A model generated the notes under the pieces. That model did no database searches. It worked only from the letters and a program-made list of their open reading frames with translations, and was not told the origin of the DNA. Made by a program: the position numbers and the translations under genes. A DNA stretch of 64,000 bases from positions 434,001 through 498,000 of the forward strand of contig SMMW01000520.1 in NCBI GenBank assembly GCA_004794655.1. Direction: 5' to 3'. Shown here piece by piece: positions 24,001 through 36,041 of this stretch (its first letter is position 1; each line of letters starts with the position of its first letter). Source of the DNA: Marisa cornuarietis. Its lineage: Eukaryota; Mollusca; Gastropoda; Architaenioglossa; Ampullariidae.

Positions 24001-27000
24001 CTTTTTTCGATCCGTAATCTAAGTATAGTTGCTATTCAATTTGATAACTCTAATTTGAACACGTCACCTCGTGTATTTGGCATCAGCTTCACATTGATTT
24101 TATCAGGTTTCTGGAAACAGCCGTTTAACTTCATACAATTTACTCAAACACGTATTCAAACACTTCCATTGTAGTGTTGATCAAGAAGACTGACCTGTAG
24201 ATGCAGCTCTTAAATGTGACTGAAATTCATACTAATGCTTCAAGATTTACACTAAACAGAAATACTACTTTACTCTTTATACCAAAGTGTGGGCGTGCAT
24301 GCGTGCGTGCGTGCGTGTGTGTGTGTGTGTGTGTGTGTGTTAACAATCTTAAGTTAGAACAAAATCAAATTATCTTTCACTCAGTTAGTATTAAACCTGT
24401 GAAAAGAAGCTTTAACGCGTTTAAGGGCGTGTGTCTGAAATGTGACTGTAACAATATTTCCCTATTTAGTAAAATCTGATTTACTGACATTTGCTTCTTT
24501 TCGACATCTAACAGAACCAGAGCATTAGTCGTGAGCTCAGTCAAGTATGGGAAAGGTTCAGGTCCAACTATGATTTATAACCCACAGTGTCAGGGAACGG
24601 AAGCCAGTCTAAACCAGTGTGAGCAGAGTAATAAAGATTATTACTCAGAGTGTGATTATGTTGGTGTCATCTGCAGCATGGACGTCTTGAATATTAGTAA
24701 GAAAAAAAACATGTTTGAGACATGTAGTCCATGAAAACCATGTTCGTGTAAAATTAAATAATAATATTAAATTGTGTCCTCCTTACATTAAAACCATACA
24801 AATCTGAATCATCGCTTTTAACATTATGTAAAACTCATTGCAGTCAGAACTTGGGCTTTTGCATTATAAATATGTAGGTTTAAACAAACCTAAAAAAAAT
24901 TATAACCTGGAAATAATTACAAACTAGTCAATTCTTGTCCTTATCGTATTTCTCAGATAACAAATCTAATACTATGATTTAAATATGAAAACTGTACAAT
25001 TGTCAGCTAAACAGATGATAGCCCGTCTGGTTAATGGAACGTCTACGGCGGGACGTCTGGAGATATTTTTCAACGGAGAATGGGGCACAGTGTGTTACTG
25101 GGGATTTGGACAAAAGGAATCTAAAGTCGCATGCAGGATGCTGGGATTACACAGGTCTGTAACTGTTTTGTTCTTTGAATATAAGCAATGCAAGGATTTT
25201 TGCTGGGTTAGGCTTTTACATTACCCAACCTGTATCAGTCCACAGGAAAATAACTCTTCTCAATTTATTTATAATTAATTATATATATATATATATACAA
25301 ACACACATAAAAGAAGACTTTTTCTGCTTAAAAATGAATATCATGTATGTGTGCATAATTTTTAAGCCAACTTGTACGAAAAAGGAAAAGAAATCCTGGT
25401 ACAATCAGTGAACTACGTTTAGATTCTAATAATGTTATCGACCAACCTGAATGGTTTGCGTTTCTTGCAGATATCGGATAGATATAGGCTAGTTCAACAA
25501 AGAAAGAAGTGGGAAAGTAGCACTCAGAGAGAGAGATATAAAAATTACAAGGAAATCAAGTATGTACCTACATCACACACACTCACACGCACACACACAC
25601 ACATCGTTGGCAATTCGTCTAAGATTAAGCAGCTGGACTGCAGATGGCACAAATGATTTCAGGTGCCTGTTACTCTTACATAAAGGCATGGCATAACGTT
25701 TACCTGAGCTTAATAATACAAATTCTTTTGTTAGTACATGTTCAGGTAATGATAAAATGCATGAAGCTTTCCGTACTATTTGCTGGTCACAAAAAGAAGC
25801 TAAATCCCTCTGTTTGATACCAATTATCTTAGAACAGATGCTCACAACACCGTTCAGACTATTCCTTTCATGGACAGAGAGATTGCGAAACCAGCATACA
25901 AATGAGAAAGATAGAAGACTCTCTCTGAATGACTGGTAAAAACGACCTAAGATTACTTGGCTAACATGTGACTTAGGTTTTTCTAAATGTTTATACAGTG
26001 TGTTCAGAATGAACATCTTGGCATCGTCGACACCCCTCCCCTTCATGTAAGCAAATTGCAGTGGGTCCAGTTTACTCTCTACAGATGTTAAGATGAGAGT
26101 TTTGACAATTTTCTCAAGAGTTTTCATGGCGAGGGAGGTTAGAGCTACAATCACCTACAATCAACAAGCGCCGTTAACAGTTTACGCCGTCATTTCTCGT
26201 GGTTCTACAAACACTGCTACTAGAGCACGAGAAAAGCATACTTTAATGTCCAAATAATCTGATCTGTCGCTCATTCTCTCTCTGTATTTACTGTTGACTG
26301 CTGTCAATGTTGTAAATGGTGCACTAGTGTGACGTAACACACTGTCAGTGGCGCTTGTTGATCGCAGGTGCGAATCGTAGCGGATTATTAATTAATGGGT
26401 TGGTTTTGGAGGCTAAAATTTACAGGTTAGTTTTATATGGACTATATATATATAGAGAGAGATATATATAACTATATACGAAAACAAAGAAAACCATTCA
26501 TGTTGGTCTTTAAAAAATTAAGCATTATCACTTTACTTAGAATTATTATTTTAAACCAAACACTAAGTCCAGACGTGTTCTTTCGCTCATCAAGTAACAA
26601 AGACCTACAAGTGAGCTTCTCGTAATATGTTTTGCTTAGTTAATGCTTATATCCCTACTACAAATATATAAGTAACATTTTCAATGTAGACTGTTTAAAA
26701 AGCTAGTGATGTTTAATATTTCTGTAACTTTAACGCGCTATTGTCTAATTTAACGGACAATAATGAAGGTTGCACGAGTGCAGCTAGTATCTGTAGTTTC
26801 AAATGTAACTTGGTCTGAAGATAATTTCTATTTAAAATATTTCTAGAGGAACTAGGTCCGAGATAAGTTTAATGTTATTAAATGTTCAATGAAAATACAA
26901 TCAGTAGCTCAACACCTACAGTTTTATTATAAAAAAGTTGCTCTGGCACTTGTCAGGACTGAATGTCCAATAGGTCTCTTTGGTCTCTATACACAAAATG

Positions 27001-30000
27001 TGTGTGTGTGTGTGTGCGTGCGCGCGAGAGAGAGAGAGAGAGAAAGAGAGAATTTGTGGATTTGTGTATAGGTTCATGTGAGTATGCATGTTTGCATGTG
27101 TGTTTAAGTACGTCTATGCATGAAATCTCTAACATGTATGAGAAGTTGCTGACCGGTGTGAAAGAATACCGGCGTGTTTCTGTGTGTGCACATATACAGT
27201 ATTTATGTCTACAGGCTCGTTATTTCTTATCTCATCTCAAATATCAAGTAATGTCAAAAGTTACACATCTAAAGTGTAAATATAACACGTGACATACATC
27301 TTAGTAAGTTATTACCTATAATCTTATCCCACTTGTATTTGCGAATTTTTTTTCTGTGTAAACGTGTGTACTGACAGCACTGGAGCAACAGCTTTTCCCT
27401 CATACAACTACGGTCAAGGGCAAGGTAACATTCTCCTTAAGTCCGTGGAATGTCAGGGAACTGAACTCAGTCTCACGGAGTGCAAGCTCGACTTTTTGCA
27501 TTCTCGTCGCTGTAGCTACGGAGACGACGTCGGTGTCGTCTGTAACATCAGTAAGGACGATAAACTGTTTCTGCAAAACTTTCTTTGTTTTTATTGCACT
27601 TCTACAAACGTCTGCATACACGAGTATAAGAACACTAATAATTGTAGTAATACTAAAAGTGGGAGCGAAAACCAAATTGTTGGTGGTTACTGTTGTTTAG
27701 CTCGGTATCAGCAACAGGTCATACCAAAAAAACAAAACAAAACAAGAAAAGCAGCATTTCAGACAATATAAAGCTTTGCACTACTTGTTCAATAAGATCA
27801 AAAGTTCTATAGTTTTGTGAGTTTATAAGTGTTTCTCACAGTATCTGTAACATAAGCTGTCCGTTTCTATTGGTAAACCAAGGTAACAATAATCGCATTT
27901 TTGAAGTAATTTTCTTCACTTGCTTTTTTTTGCATTTCTTAGTCGGTTGCTTCGATCTGGTGGTTTCGAATTTTCAAGAACTGTTCACTTTCCTTAAATA
28001 ATAAAGAGTGATAGAGAAGATGGGTCGAGTCTCAGCACAGAAAGATGAACTAGAACCTCCGTCAGGTTGAATTCCGTTTTTTATGGTATAGAAATGACTA
28101 CACGTGGGGTGAAAGTAGATATTATAGGAGGGAAGGTTGTCGAGTATGGCAAGTAAAGGAGCATATGTGACACATAGTGGTTCTGTCTCTTGTTATTCCT
28201 ATGTACTTTTGACACTTAAACTGTATTTCAAGATTTGTAGGGAAAATACTATGCCTGGGTGTTGTAGTTTATTACATTATACTTGCCGCTCTACAAATAG
28301 TATTTAGTAAAGTATTGCAAAGCTCTGTAGATCAGGAAAGGAGAAGTTTACTTTTTTGGTCACAAAAATGGCCACTTGCTCTAAAATTATCACAAATAAA
28401 AAATACATCCCATGCAGTAGGCGATTTCACTCGTTTGACTCCTTTCTTTCTAAGAACTGACACAACTATAAAAATGAATACAGTTGACTGTTAGAAACGC
28501 AAATTTCCGTTAAGACCCTGGCTTAAGATATCATCACCCTAGATGCATCTAACAAAAGAGAAATTTATGAGGAACAGGCTCCAGCAACAGTTGGCATTAC
28601 TACTAAGGTAACCTTTACCTTTATTCACAAGCTACGTTGAATGTCTTTCTCGACATTAGTCTAACCGCCAGTGTCTTGATTGAATCCAGCAGGCAATGTC
28701 CGTACATGTCCGGTTACTTGAATGAACGCTCACTGCGTAAATGGTCTGCCCTGATTTTTACTACATATAAAAATTAGAACAATAGAAAAATATGTTCAGA
28801 GCACATTTGTTAGTAAAAATTAATGTTTTGTTTGCAATAACCCCCAATTTGATAAAGAAAAGTCCCAAGCGTTTCAGACTTTAAAGAATGTAATAATACT
28901 TGTCAAGGGTACAAATTAACACGGACGCATGTGTGTTGTGACAGCAAAGCCGCTGAAAGCCCGTTTATATGGCGGGACGTCAAAGGCAGGACGTCTAGAA
29001 ATTTTTGTCAATGGACAATGGAGTGCAGTGAGCCAGTATGAATTTGATCAAAGGAAAATAGATGTGGCCTGCAAGATGCTGGGACTTAACAGGTCAGTGA
29101 CCATTGTTTTTTTTTCAGCGCATCATTCAAAAAAAATAGTACAGACCTGTCTTGGTGATGTTTTCACGATCCCGTGGATTTAATTTAGGTCTATGTACAT
29201 ACCCATACCGTTCAGAAACATGGCACCTAAGACGACGTTTTATTGCTAACAGTACATGAAAGAAGCAAACATTAGAACAATAAGTTAATTAATGAAACGT
29301 TTCATGATAAATAAAGTATGAGAATGGCATACATGTGTCTTAGTTAGCATTCAGAATGACATTGCTGACGTGACGAAGCTGAAAATAATCAAACACAAAA
29401 TGGCCATTAAAACAGCTCATACAGCGACGGAAGTACAAGCTGTAATACCTTTTAAAATTGGATATCAATTTGTTAATGATTGTACTGCTATAGTTAATTT
29501 GTATTTTTCATTTGGCATTTCTTACCGACGGATTGTGGTCAAATCCTCATGTACCACTGTATTTTTAATTGAGGAGATACGACTTCGTACGGGTTAAGGG
29601 GAGGTAATAGTTAATACTGTCCCCTCGATAAGTAAGGGTTATAACACCTCGAACTTCTACGGCCGTAGTGTATCTTTACCCTTCAACCAGGGTACGGTAA
29701 GGTTATGAATACATTTTTGTATACAACTTGTCTACTGACAGCACTGGACAAGCAGCTGTGGTGGCTCCTTTAGTGACAGATGGCTCAGGATTTCAGGTTT
29801 TTTCTTCGAAGTGTCAAGGGCTGGAAACCAGTCTTGAACAGTGCGGGTTAGAACTACTCCACAAAAGCAGCTTCCCGGACGTCGGTATCTTTTGTGACTT
29901 CAGAAACAGTAGTAAGAAAAAAACTTTAATTTTTCAAGATGTCTTAATGTCTCTATAATCGTATCCTTTAAAAAATATTTTATATATAAGCAATAAATAG

Positions 30001-33000
30001 GCTGAGCTTTATGAGCTAATTAATGTATCACAGAGGACTAATTTTTGAACATCTAAATACACAGATAAGGTAAAGAATAAAATCATATTTAAACTTGCAA
30101 AAGTAAACGAATGGTAAGGAAGAAAGTGAAAAGACGCTTTCCCAGCGGAAAGTAATTGTTTTTCACTTTAAATCACTTAGTTTCAAATTGTTCGCTTAAC
30201 TTCTCCAAGGGTGTTGATCTTTGCACGATAGTAATTATTACTTAATATAAATAGAGAATCGAGTAGATGGTGGTAGAAATGTTTACGCTTCAAAATTTCG
30301 CGTTAATATGTAGACAAGATAAACTTCAAGTTACAAGTTAATTAGGAATTAATACATATGGTTAAAACGCTGTTATTTTTAATAAAGGAATCAACTTTAA
30401 ATAAGTATAATCATCGTAACAACAGGTAAACCTGGAAATGTCAGGGTCATATTTTGACGTGCTCTTCAGTTTTCAAGATTTGTTTCCATAACATTGGACT
30501 GGGATCGACATTTTTAGAAATAAAAATCAGCTGTGATTTTCTTCTCCGCCAAGTAGATCTGCCAAACTTCTACCAGCAGATGAAAAACGTGAAAGTAGAT
30601 GTTGGCGTTTAGGGTTAATAATTAACCCTAATTATACAAAATGTAACATTTATAACTTTTTGTTCCCTTTTAACGTGTTAATAGATATCAGTATTAAGAA
30701 ACAAGATTACATTCTCAGAAATAAACCAAAACTAAAAGTAGTTTAGTCCTAGTAGAACTAACACTGTGTAAAACATTGTATTAATCTGCAGTATGTATTT
30801 TGAAAAAAACAAATGCATAATCTGGAAGATTAACCTTTACGAGAAACAAATAATGACGAGAACCTCCTCAAAATATTGAACTTTTGTTGTCTTATTTAAA
30901 GCAGATTTGTAACATGAAAAATCTACTCGGCAGACGACATCAGCTCCATGCACTGCCACCTTCTTGTTACAGGTCTACGGTTAACTGGATCTCGTCGTAC
31001 GAGCAGTAACATGGGGCGTGTAGAAGTGGAGGTTGGAAGTGGGTGGTTCAGTACAGTGTGTGTCAACGACGAGAAAACTGCCGCAGTCATCTGCAGACAA
31101 CTCAATTTACACTCGTGAGATACTTTATTAGATAATTTGTTCAAACACGTTTACATTAATGCGATATAAAATGTAAAAAGACACCCAATACTTAACAAGA
31201 GAGCTAGTCATTTTTATAAACACAAAAACACACACACACACACACACACACACATAAAAACAGAGAGAGATTTAAATAAATACTGAATTCTTAAGTCAGC
31301 TACAAAAATATCCACTAGAGTTATTGAAAGAAAGCAGTTTCATTTAATTTTTGTTTTACTGTTTGACTATTTTATATTATTTATTTTTATTAGAGATTAT
31401 GCTGCACTGATAGACGGTTCGTCATTCGGACAAGAGAAGAGCCCTTTACTTGCAGCTTCATTTGTTTGTGAGGGAAGCGAGAAGAGCCTCGATGAATGTG
31501 GATTGAATACAACTGCAGATGACTGTTATTCCAATGACGCTGGTGTCTTTTGCACCAACAGCAGAATCAACAGTAAGATTTTGTTAGCTTTGTTGAAGTA
31601 TGTTTTGTGTATACATCCTTGGCAGTTGAGTGTTTCGTCATCTACAGTAACAGACAACATGAAAAGATTTTATTAATTCTTTGTTTCGTAAGTTTATGAG
31701 ACCTTCGAGGGAGCCTACACATTTGTGCTTAGTTTAAAGGTAAAACACTCTCTCAATAACTGTTTATTTTAACAACAGATAAAGCTGTCTTTAGCATGTG
31801 TGTAGTACACGTTTTCACAGCAAAAAGAACTGGCTCGAGGTTTGTTGCGAAGAGTGGCTGCAAAACTCACCGTGTGTAACTAGCTTGATTCACCTAAGAA
31901 AGGAATATTGTTCTACTCGTTTCTCCATATGTCATACACATGTGTGCGTGCGTGAGTGCTTGCAAGGGTGTCGGTGTGAAGGATAGGGGTTGCTTTCGAT
32001 GCCTGCTTCGTGCTTGTCAAACTACGTGTATAATGAGGTGTTAGTGCAAACATCTGTGAGCACGCACTTAATAGTCAACATGCAGTTTTCAGAGTTTGTT
32101 TGCTTATTGTGTATCAACACTTTCAGTTCATCATCAACAAACGGATCGTTATTGACCATATAGGTCCCACGCTAATCACACAATCTTACAAATATAATTA
32201 TCTTGTTTTATATTATGACAAATTACTTTTGAAAAAAATATTTACGGTTTTTCATTAAATATCATTTTAATACATTCATTTACTGGGTAGAATGTTCATA
32301 ATATTTAGCAATGGAAAATGTTGATTTTTGCTTGAATTTTTAATATGTTTGTCGGCTGTATGGTCTTTTTGCAGACGATCTTCTTTTAATAGTTTCACGG
32401 GAGGAAAGGTACCCGTTTATAGAAGGAGCAAACAGAGCTCTCATGTGCGTGACACCACAAAAGTATCAAAGGGTCACTGAGTACACATGGATAAAGAATG
32501 CTGGCGGTCGTCCTCAGGGCGATTTTCTGATTTTCCACAATCTGACTAGAGAGTACAATGGACGTCAAGTCCGCTGCTTCACCGAGTATCGTGACAGTGC
32601 TTCTCGTTTTAATAAGATACTATTAAGTGACGTTCACGTGCTGAAGGTTTACTGTGAGTACACGTTTAGAGCAGTTTAGTGTTTCTTTTTTAAATTGACA
32701 CGTGCGTAATTATTAGTTTAAGTTAAATAATTAATTTAAAACAATCCAAATAATAACACTATTACTTGGCAGTTTTTATTAAGAGAAAATTATTGGCAGG
32801 GTAACTTTGAACACACATAGAACGCCTCTCATTATTTTCATTCAGGCTTAAGTCCTTTGCAATTTCCAGATCAGCCGCTGATCAACATAACATGGACTTA
32901 TGATACCGGGACACAACAACCCTTGTCAAATCTTACTGACTTAAACCCTGGACAAAATGTGACATTGTGGTGTGAAGCTGACAGCAACCCTCCCCCCGCT

Positions 33001-33172
33001 TCCATCACGTGGTCAGGAAGAGTCAACAGCACGACTGGGGAATTACGGATCATAGCGGCAGAGCACGTGACACACAGCGGTCTGTACACCTGTACCGTCG
33101 TCACTCAAACAGTTGATGATGACGACAGACTTCCGCTGAGGTCGTCTTACCAGCTCACTCTCAGTGTTCAAG
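21010..33172 (+). CDS. Gene B: SRCR x5 - Ig x2 receptor gene
   Basis: Spliced plus-strand gene. Exons: 21010-21067 (signal peptide); SRCR 1 21336-21483 and 22652-22824; SRCR 2 23733-23880 and 24515-24696; SRCR 3 25007-25154 and 27378-27550; SRCR 4 28945-29092 and 29742-29911; SRCR 5 30973-31114 and 31394-31572; Ig 1 32375-32653; Ig 2 32846-33172. All phases join, giving about 758 residues. The last exon ends in a donor, so more sequence follows; a possible terminal exon lies at 34552-34733. A surface or secreted recognition protein is inferred from the families. SRCR domains commonly bind polyanionic or microbial ligands; the Ig domains may form a stalk or a second binding site. The intron of SRCR 3 has absorbed an L2 fragment. 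Confidence 0.85.
21336..21483 (+). CDS. Gene B exon 2: SRCR 1, first half
   Basis: 148 bases. Encodes [40 protein letters not shown] and ACRMFGFNR, a textbook group A SRCR N-half with WGTVCDD. Acceptor TTTCAG, donor GTATTT, phase 2 end. Confidence 0.92.
22113..22202. repeat. (CATC)n microsatellite
   Basis: About 22 tandem CATC units (one interruption, CAGTC) in the SRCR 1 intron of gene B. Confidence 0.92.
22652..22824 (+). CDS. Gene B exon 3: SRCR 1, second half
   Basis: Encodes [32 protein letters not shown] and [12 protein letters not shown]. Acceptor TTGGACAG. The donor is taken as GTGAGG after AGTC; the GT four bases earlier is a poor match. Confidence 0.9.
23733..23880 (+). CDS. Gene B exon 4: SRCR 2, first half
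   Basis: 148 bases encoding [20 protein letters not shown], then [19 protein letters not shown] and RMLGFNR. The usual WGTVC is replaced by WIRMC, keeping the cysteine. A partial second copy of this exon lies at 63461-63582. Confidence 0.88.
24296..24340. repeat. (GT)n microsatellite
   Basis: GTGC then GT units in the SRCR 2 intron of gene B; the start of the same tract is seen at the right window edge (63974-64000) in the duplicated copy. Confidence 0.85.
24515..24696 (+). CDS. Gene B exon 5: SRCR 2, second half
   Basis: Encodes [37 protein letters not shown] and DYVGVICSM. Acceptor CTAACAG, donor GTAAGA after AATATTA. Confidence 0.88.
25007..25154 (+). CDS. Gene B exon 6: SRCR 3, first half
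   Basis: 148 bases encoding [40 protein letters not shown] and CRMLGLHR. Acceptor TTGTCAG, donor GTCTGT. Confidence 0.9.
25585..26154 (-). mobile_element. L2-type LINE remnant with internal deletion
   Basis: Minus-strand frame with [35 protein letters not shown], then a jump to [20 protein letters not shown] and [12 protein letters not shown]. The same family is found at 16.3-18.1 kb (LQFPYRPGRGVDD and FYQSFIESPITVSF). The whole palm region with the catalytic FADD has been deleted in frame, leaving about 190 open codons. It lies in the SRCR 3 intron of gene B, antisense to the gene. Confidence 0.85.
26999..27052. repeat. (TG)n-(GA)n microsatellite
   Basis: TG units followed by GCGC and AGAGAG units in the gene B SRCR 3 intron. 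Confidence 0.88.
27378..27550 (+). CDS. Gene B exon 7: SRCR 3, second half
   Basis: Encodes [35 protein letters not shown] and [12 protein letters not shown]. Acceptor CTGACAG, donor GTAAGG. Separated from its first half by a 2.2 kb intron holding an L2 remnant and microsatellites. Confidence 0.9.
27551..28944. other. Intron of gene B, no further feature
   Basis: AT-rich intron between SRCR 3 and SRCR 4. No other coding segment or repeat recognised. Confidence 0.6.
28945..29092 (+). CDS. Gene B exon 8: SRCR 4, first half (Cys lost)
   Basis: 148 bases encoding [20 protein letters not shown], then [20 protein letters not shown] and KMLGLNR. The conserved cysteine of WGTVCD is serine (AVSQ). 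The matching partner cysteine is also missing from the second half. Confidence 0.88.
29742..29911 (+). CDS. Gene B exon 9: SRCR 4, second half (Cys lost)
   Basis: Encodes [39 protein letters not shown]. Only three of four cysteines are present: the one expected in the YKHDC position is replaced by HKSS. Acceptor CTGACAG; donor taken as GTAAGA after AGTA. Confidence 0.85.
30973..31114 (+). CDS. Gene B exon 10: divergent SRCR 5, first half
   Basis: 142 bases encoding [40 protein letters not shown] and RQLNLH. Same subtype as gene A SRCR 3, with identical exon length and phases. Acceptor CTTGTTACAG, donor GTGAGA. Confidence 0.88.
31229..31255. repeat. (CA)n microsatellite
   Basis: Tandem CA units in the SRCR 5 intron of gene B. 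Confidence 0.88.
31394..31572 (+). CDS. Gene B exon 11: divergent SRCR 5, second half
   Basis: Encodes [52 protein letters not shown]. Acceptor TTTTTATTAG, donor GTAAGA, phase 1 end. Confidence 0.87.
32375..32653 (+). CDS. Gene B exon 12: Ig-like domain 1
   Basis: 279 bases with phase 1 borders. Contains LMCVTPQ, a core tryptophan in YTWIKNAGG and QVRCFTEY, the Cys-Trp-Cys pattern of an Ig fold, though no typical DSGxYxC motif (EYNGRQVRC instead). Acceptor CTTTTTGCAG, donor GTGAGT. Confidence 0.72.
32846..33172 (+). CDS. Gene B exon 13: Ig-like domain 2
   Basis: 327 bases with phase 1 borders. Clear Ig pattern: [36 protein letters not shown], then [11 protein letters not shown]. Several N-linked sequons (NIT, NLT, NVT, NST). 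Acceptor TTCATTCAG, donor GTTTAC. Confidence 0.85.
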
Positions 33173-34029
33173 GTTTACATTTACTCTCATTGTCTTAAAT
33201 TTAGTGCACTTGTCAAGATTTGCTTTTCTAAGTTGTACAATAGTTGTACAGACAGTACAGACATAGTTTCCTCAGTTCTCATAGATTTTAGTGTTTAAAT
33301 AGTAAGAATGGAAAACGTTGATCATGACACATTGACACAATTCGTGTCACCTGATTTGCATTTTCCTATAAACAATGCGAGTTGCGGCTTTTCATTTTTT
33401 TCTGATGTATGTGACGAACTTTATTTTCTACCTGACAATATACGCCATATGAAGGACAAGTAAGAGGTAAGTGATTTAAAATCCCTCTTTGCAAGACACT
33501 TTGTAAAACTAACATCTTTTCGTTTTTTGTTTTTTTACCTTTTTTCTGATCGTAATACACTTTTATACTGCTCTGTGTAATAATTTAACCTGTCTGTCGA
33601 CAAGAATGTGAATTGTGGTCATAAAAAGACAGTTTTTAATGCTATTACATGTGGCATGTCATACCCGCACGTTAACTGTATTGCTAGGAAACGTTCTGTC
33701 ACGCTAGACATTTTGTATCCAAATAGTTTGCTTCAGTGTCTATATACCTGTTTGTGTACGTGTGTAAGTGAGTTTGTATGTGTGGATGTTTCCTAATGGA
33801 AAGATTTAGATAATGGTTTATATTATGGTGTTTCAGAATAAGTTTTTATTTATCAGAAGCCTAGTTGATTTATTATACTTTGTATCTTGTCAGGTACGTA
33901 CTTTTCCATCAGTGAGCTCTTGATAGATCGAGGTTGGTCGTCACTACATGTGGGAACAAGTCACCCCCGTTCTATTGTGAAGTTTTCTGTTAGGTTGCAG
34001 ATCTTTGCTCTCTTTCCCATCCAAAGAGC

Positions 34030-34140
34030 ACGGAGATCAGTGTGCAGTGGCCTTTGTACGGGGCAGGAGGTTGATTGCAAGGGCCGCCTGCGGCCCGCGG
34101 GGCGCGTGTTTCACGTGCCTGTGCTAAATAATTTTGACTA
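34030..34140. mobile_element. GC-rich hAT-like terminal fragment (tentative)
   Basis: GGGCCGCCTGCGGCCCGCGG followed by GGCGCGTGTTTCACGTGCC resembles the GC-rich subterminal palindrome seen in many animal hAT elements. No transposase or matching other end was found. Confidence 0.3.
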
Positions 34141-34551
34141 AGCTGCAGAGTAAAAACTAAGGTTACATTTAACTGTAACATTTATCTTATGTATTCTTTT
34201 CATATAAATGATGGCATAAAAATGGTGACAGCAAAACCTTTTATTGTCGGATGTGGAGAAGGAAGACTATACAAAAGGAATTTAAATCCATCGGCCATAC
34301 AGGTTTATGGCATGTCAGCCTCTACATGAAAAGTAGTTTTGCTAGTATAAACTTAGGTGTAGGTAATATTTCTGACTATATAAGTCCAGCAAGACAAGTG
34401 ACGAGAGTTTACACTTTATTTGCGCAATTTTTTGTCATTCGATTTATATTATAAGAATTGAAAATTCTGGAAGTTTTTTATTTTTATCAATGTTTTCTAT
34501 TATTTTCCATCGTTAAAACGCAAGACGATTTTTTTAAAAAATCTGTTGCAG

Positions 34552-34733
34552 ATTTAGCATCGCACCCAGAACCAATTTTTTCTTCACGACCTATTGCAAG
34601 TTTAACCGCTGTGTGTTACACGTATTACTACCTTCATCAAAAGATTTACATGATAATCCGTCAAATACAGGTTGAGGAACTTAAAAGTACCCCACCTCCA
34701 ATAATACGCTTGGACGAGGCGGGTTACTTTTAA
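34552..34733 (+). CDS. Possible terminal exon of gene B
   Basis: After a TCTGTTGCAG acceptor, a 182-base segment reads in the phase required after Ig 2 (2-base start) to a TAA stop. It encodes about 60 residues including SLTAVCYTYYYLHQKIYMII, a weak membrane-like stretch, then a short tail with STPPPII. The frame is also open upstream of the acceptor. Support is only phase and position, so this is tentative; another candidate start is the AG before GTACGTACTTTTCC at 33894. Confidence 0.25.
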
Positions 34734-35966
34734 GTAACCTACAAAGTAATTGACAGGCGATATCATGTAGCACTTTTGATGTATTTTTTTAAATGATACA
34801 AATATAAGAGATCAAGCGTGTCGTAGTTAAAAACTCTACTAAGTAACTATTACAGTACCTTCTACTTACTGGTTTCGATAACTATGACAGTGCAGAAATT
34901 AATAACTGGATGTTGTTTCAGCACACCCATCTCTTCTAAATACCTCACTGACAACCAGAAAGGCTGAAAACATTGAACTAAGACAAACATGATGTCAGTT
35001 TGAAACGTGAGAGTTTACAGCCAGGTCATCCGGTATCCAACTACATGAAATAATTATCCTGATGTTTAAACCAACACAAAATGGGAGAAAAGTACTTTGT
35101 GTTGCCAGAGCGATTAGATATAAACATGCTTACAACCACTAATGTCCGATTTACTACATTCTAAATAAATAATTTCATTTGGATAGTTACAAATTTTTCA
35201 TGCTTATCACATCTTTTATGAAAGTGTGTATAACATCTGTATGCTTACTTCTATAAGTGCATTAAATACAGGCGTAACGTGGATCATTGTATAATGAAAG
35301 AATTGCATGGAGAACAATGTCTCTCTTGGTGTTAACAGAGCGGCCATTGCAGTCCGCCACAGCTGCTTGTCTCCCTTGCACTAACATTCAGAAACGTTTT
35401 ACTTGATTAATTAAAACTATATGTAATAAACTTTTAAAAATTTAACGTTCTTTGACACTTATGAATTCCTTGCTCGTTTCAATATCAAACTTATATCATC
35501 AAATCAGAAAAGAATGGATTAGTTTCATGGCATGGGGAGAAGGTACATGTGAAAGTTAACACCAACAACAGCGGCAGAGCAGATTTGTATAAGTAAGGTA
35601 CAGTCCAAGATATCAACAACGTTTATTACAACAGCGACTGTAATGTACCAATTTAATGCTGGCTTCAAACTGTCTGTGTTAACTGTCCTTCCACAGTCTC
35701 TCTAATGTCTCGATTAATATAACTTGACGAAGTAGATTGAATCTTATGATCCGAGGACATATTTCTTTAATTATAATGTTAATTCAATGTTTCTAAAATA
35801 TATTTTTGGTAATGAAAATAAATCAGAAGTAATAGTGTCACTGATGTCTCACGCTTTACAAAAATGTTGGGAGTTTAAGAAACTGACCGTCTTTATTGTT
35901 AGAATGGCGAGATGTGTTATTTCCCTTTAACCTTACCCTTATCTCTCTAACCACATGACTTTTTCA

Positions 35967-35997
35967 CACACACACACACACACACAACTTACACACA

Positions 35998-36040
<43 letters not shown>
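35967..36040. repeat. (CA)n microsatellite
   Basis: Two adjacent CA tracts split by ACTTACACACAG. Confidence 0.9.
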
Positions 36041-36041
<1 letters not shown>

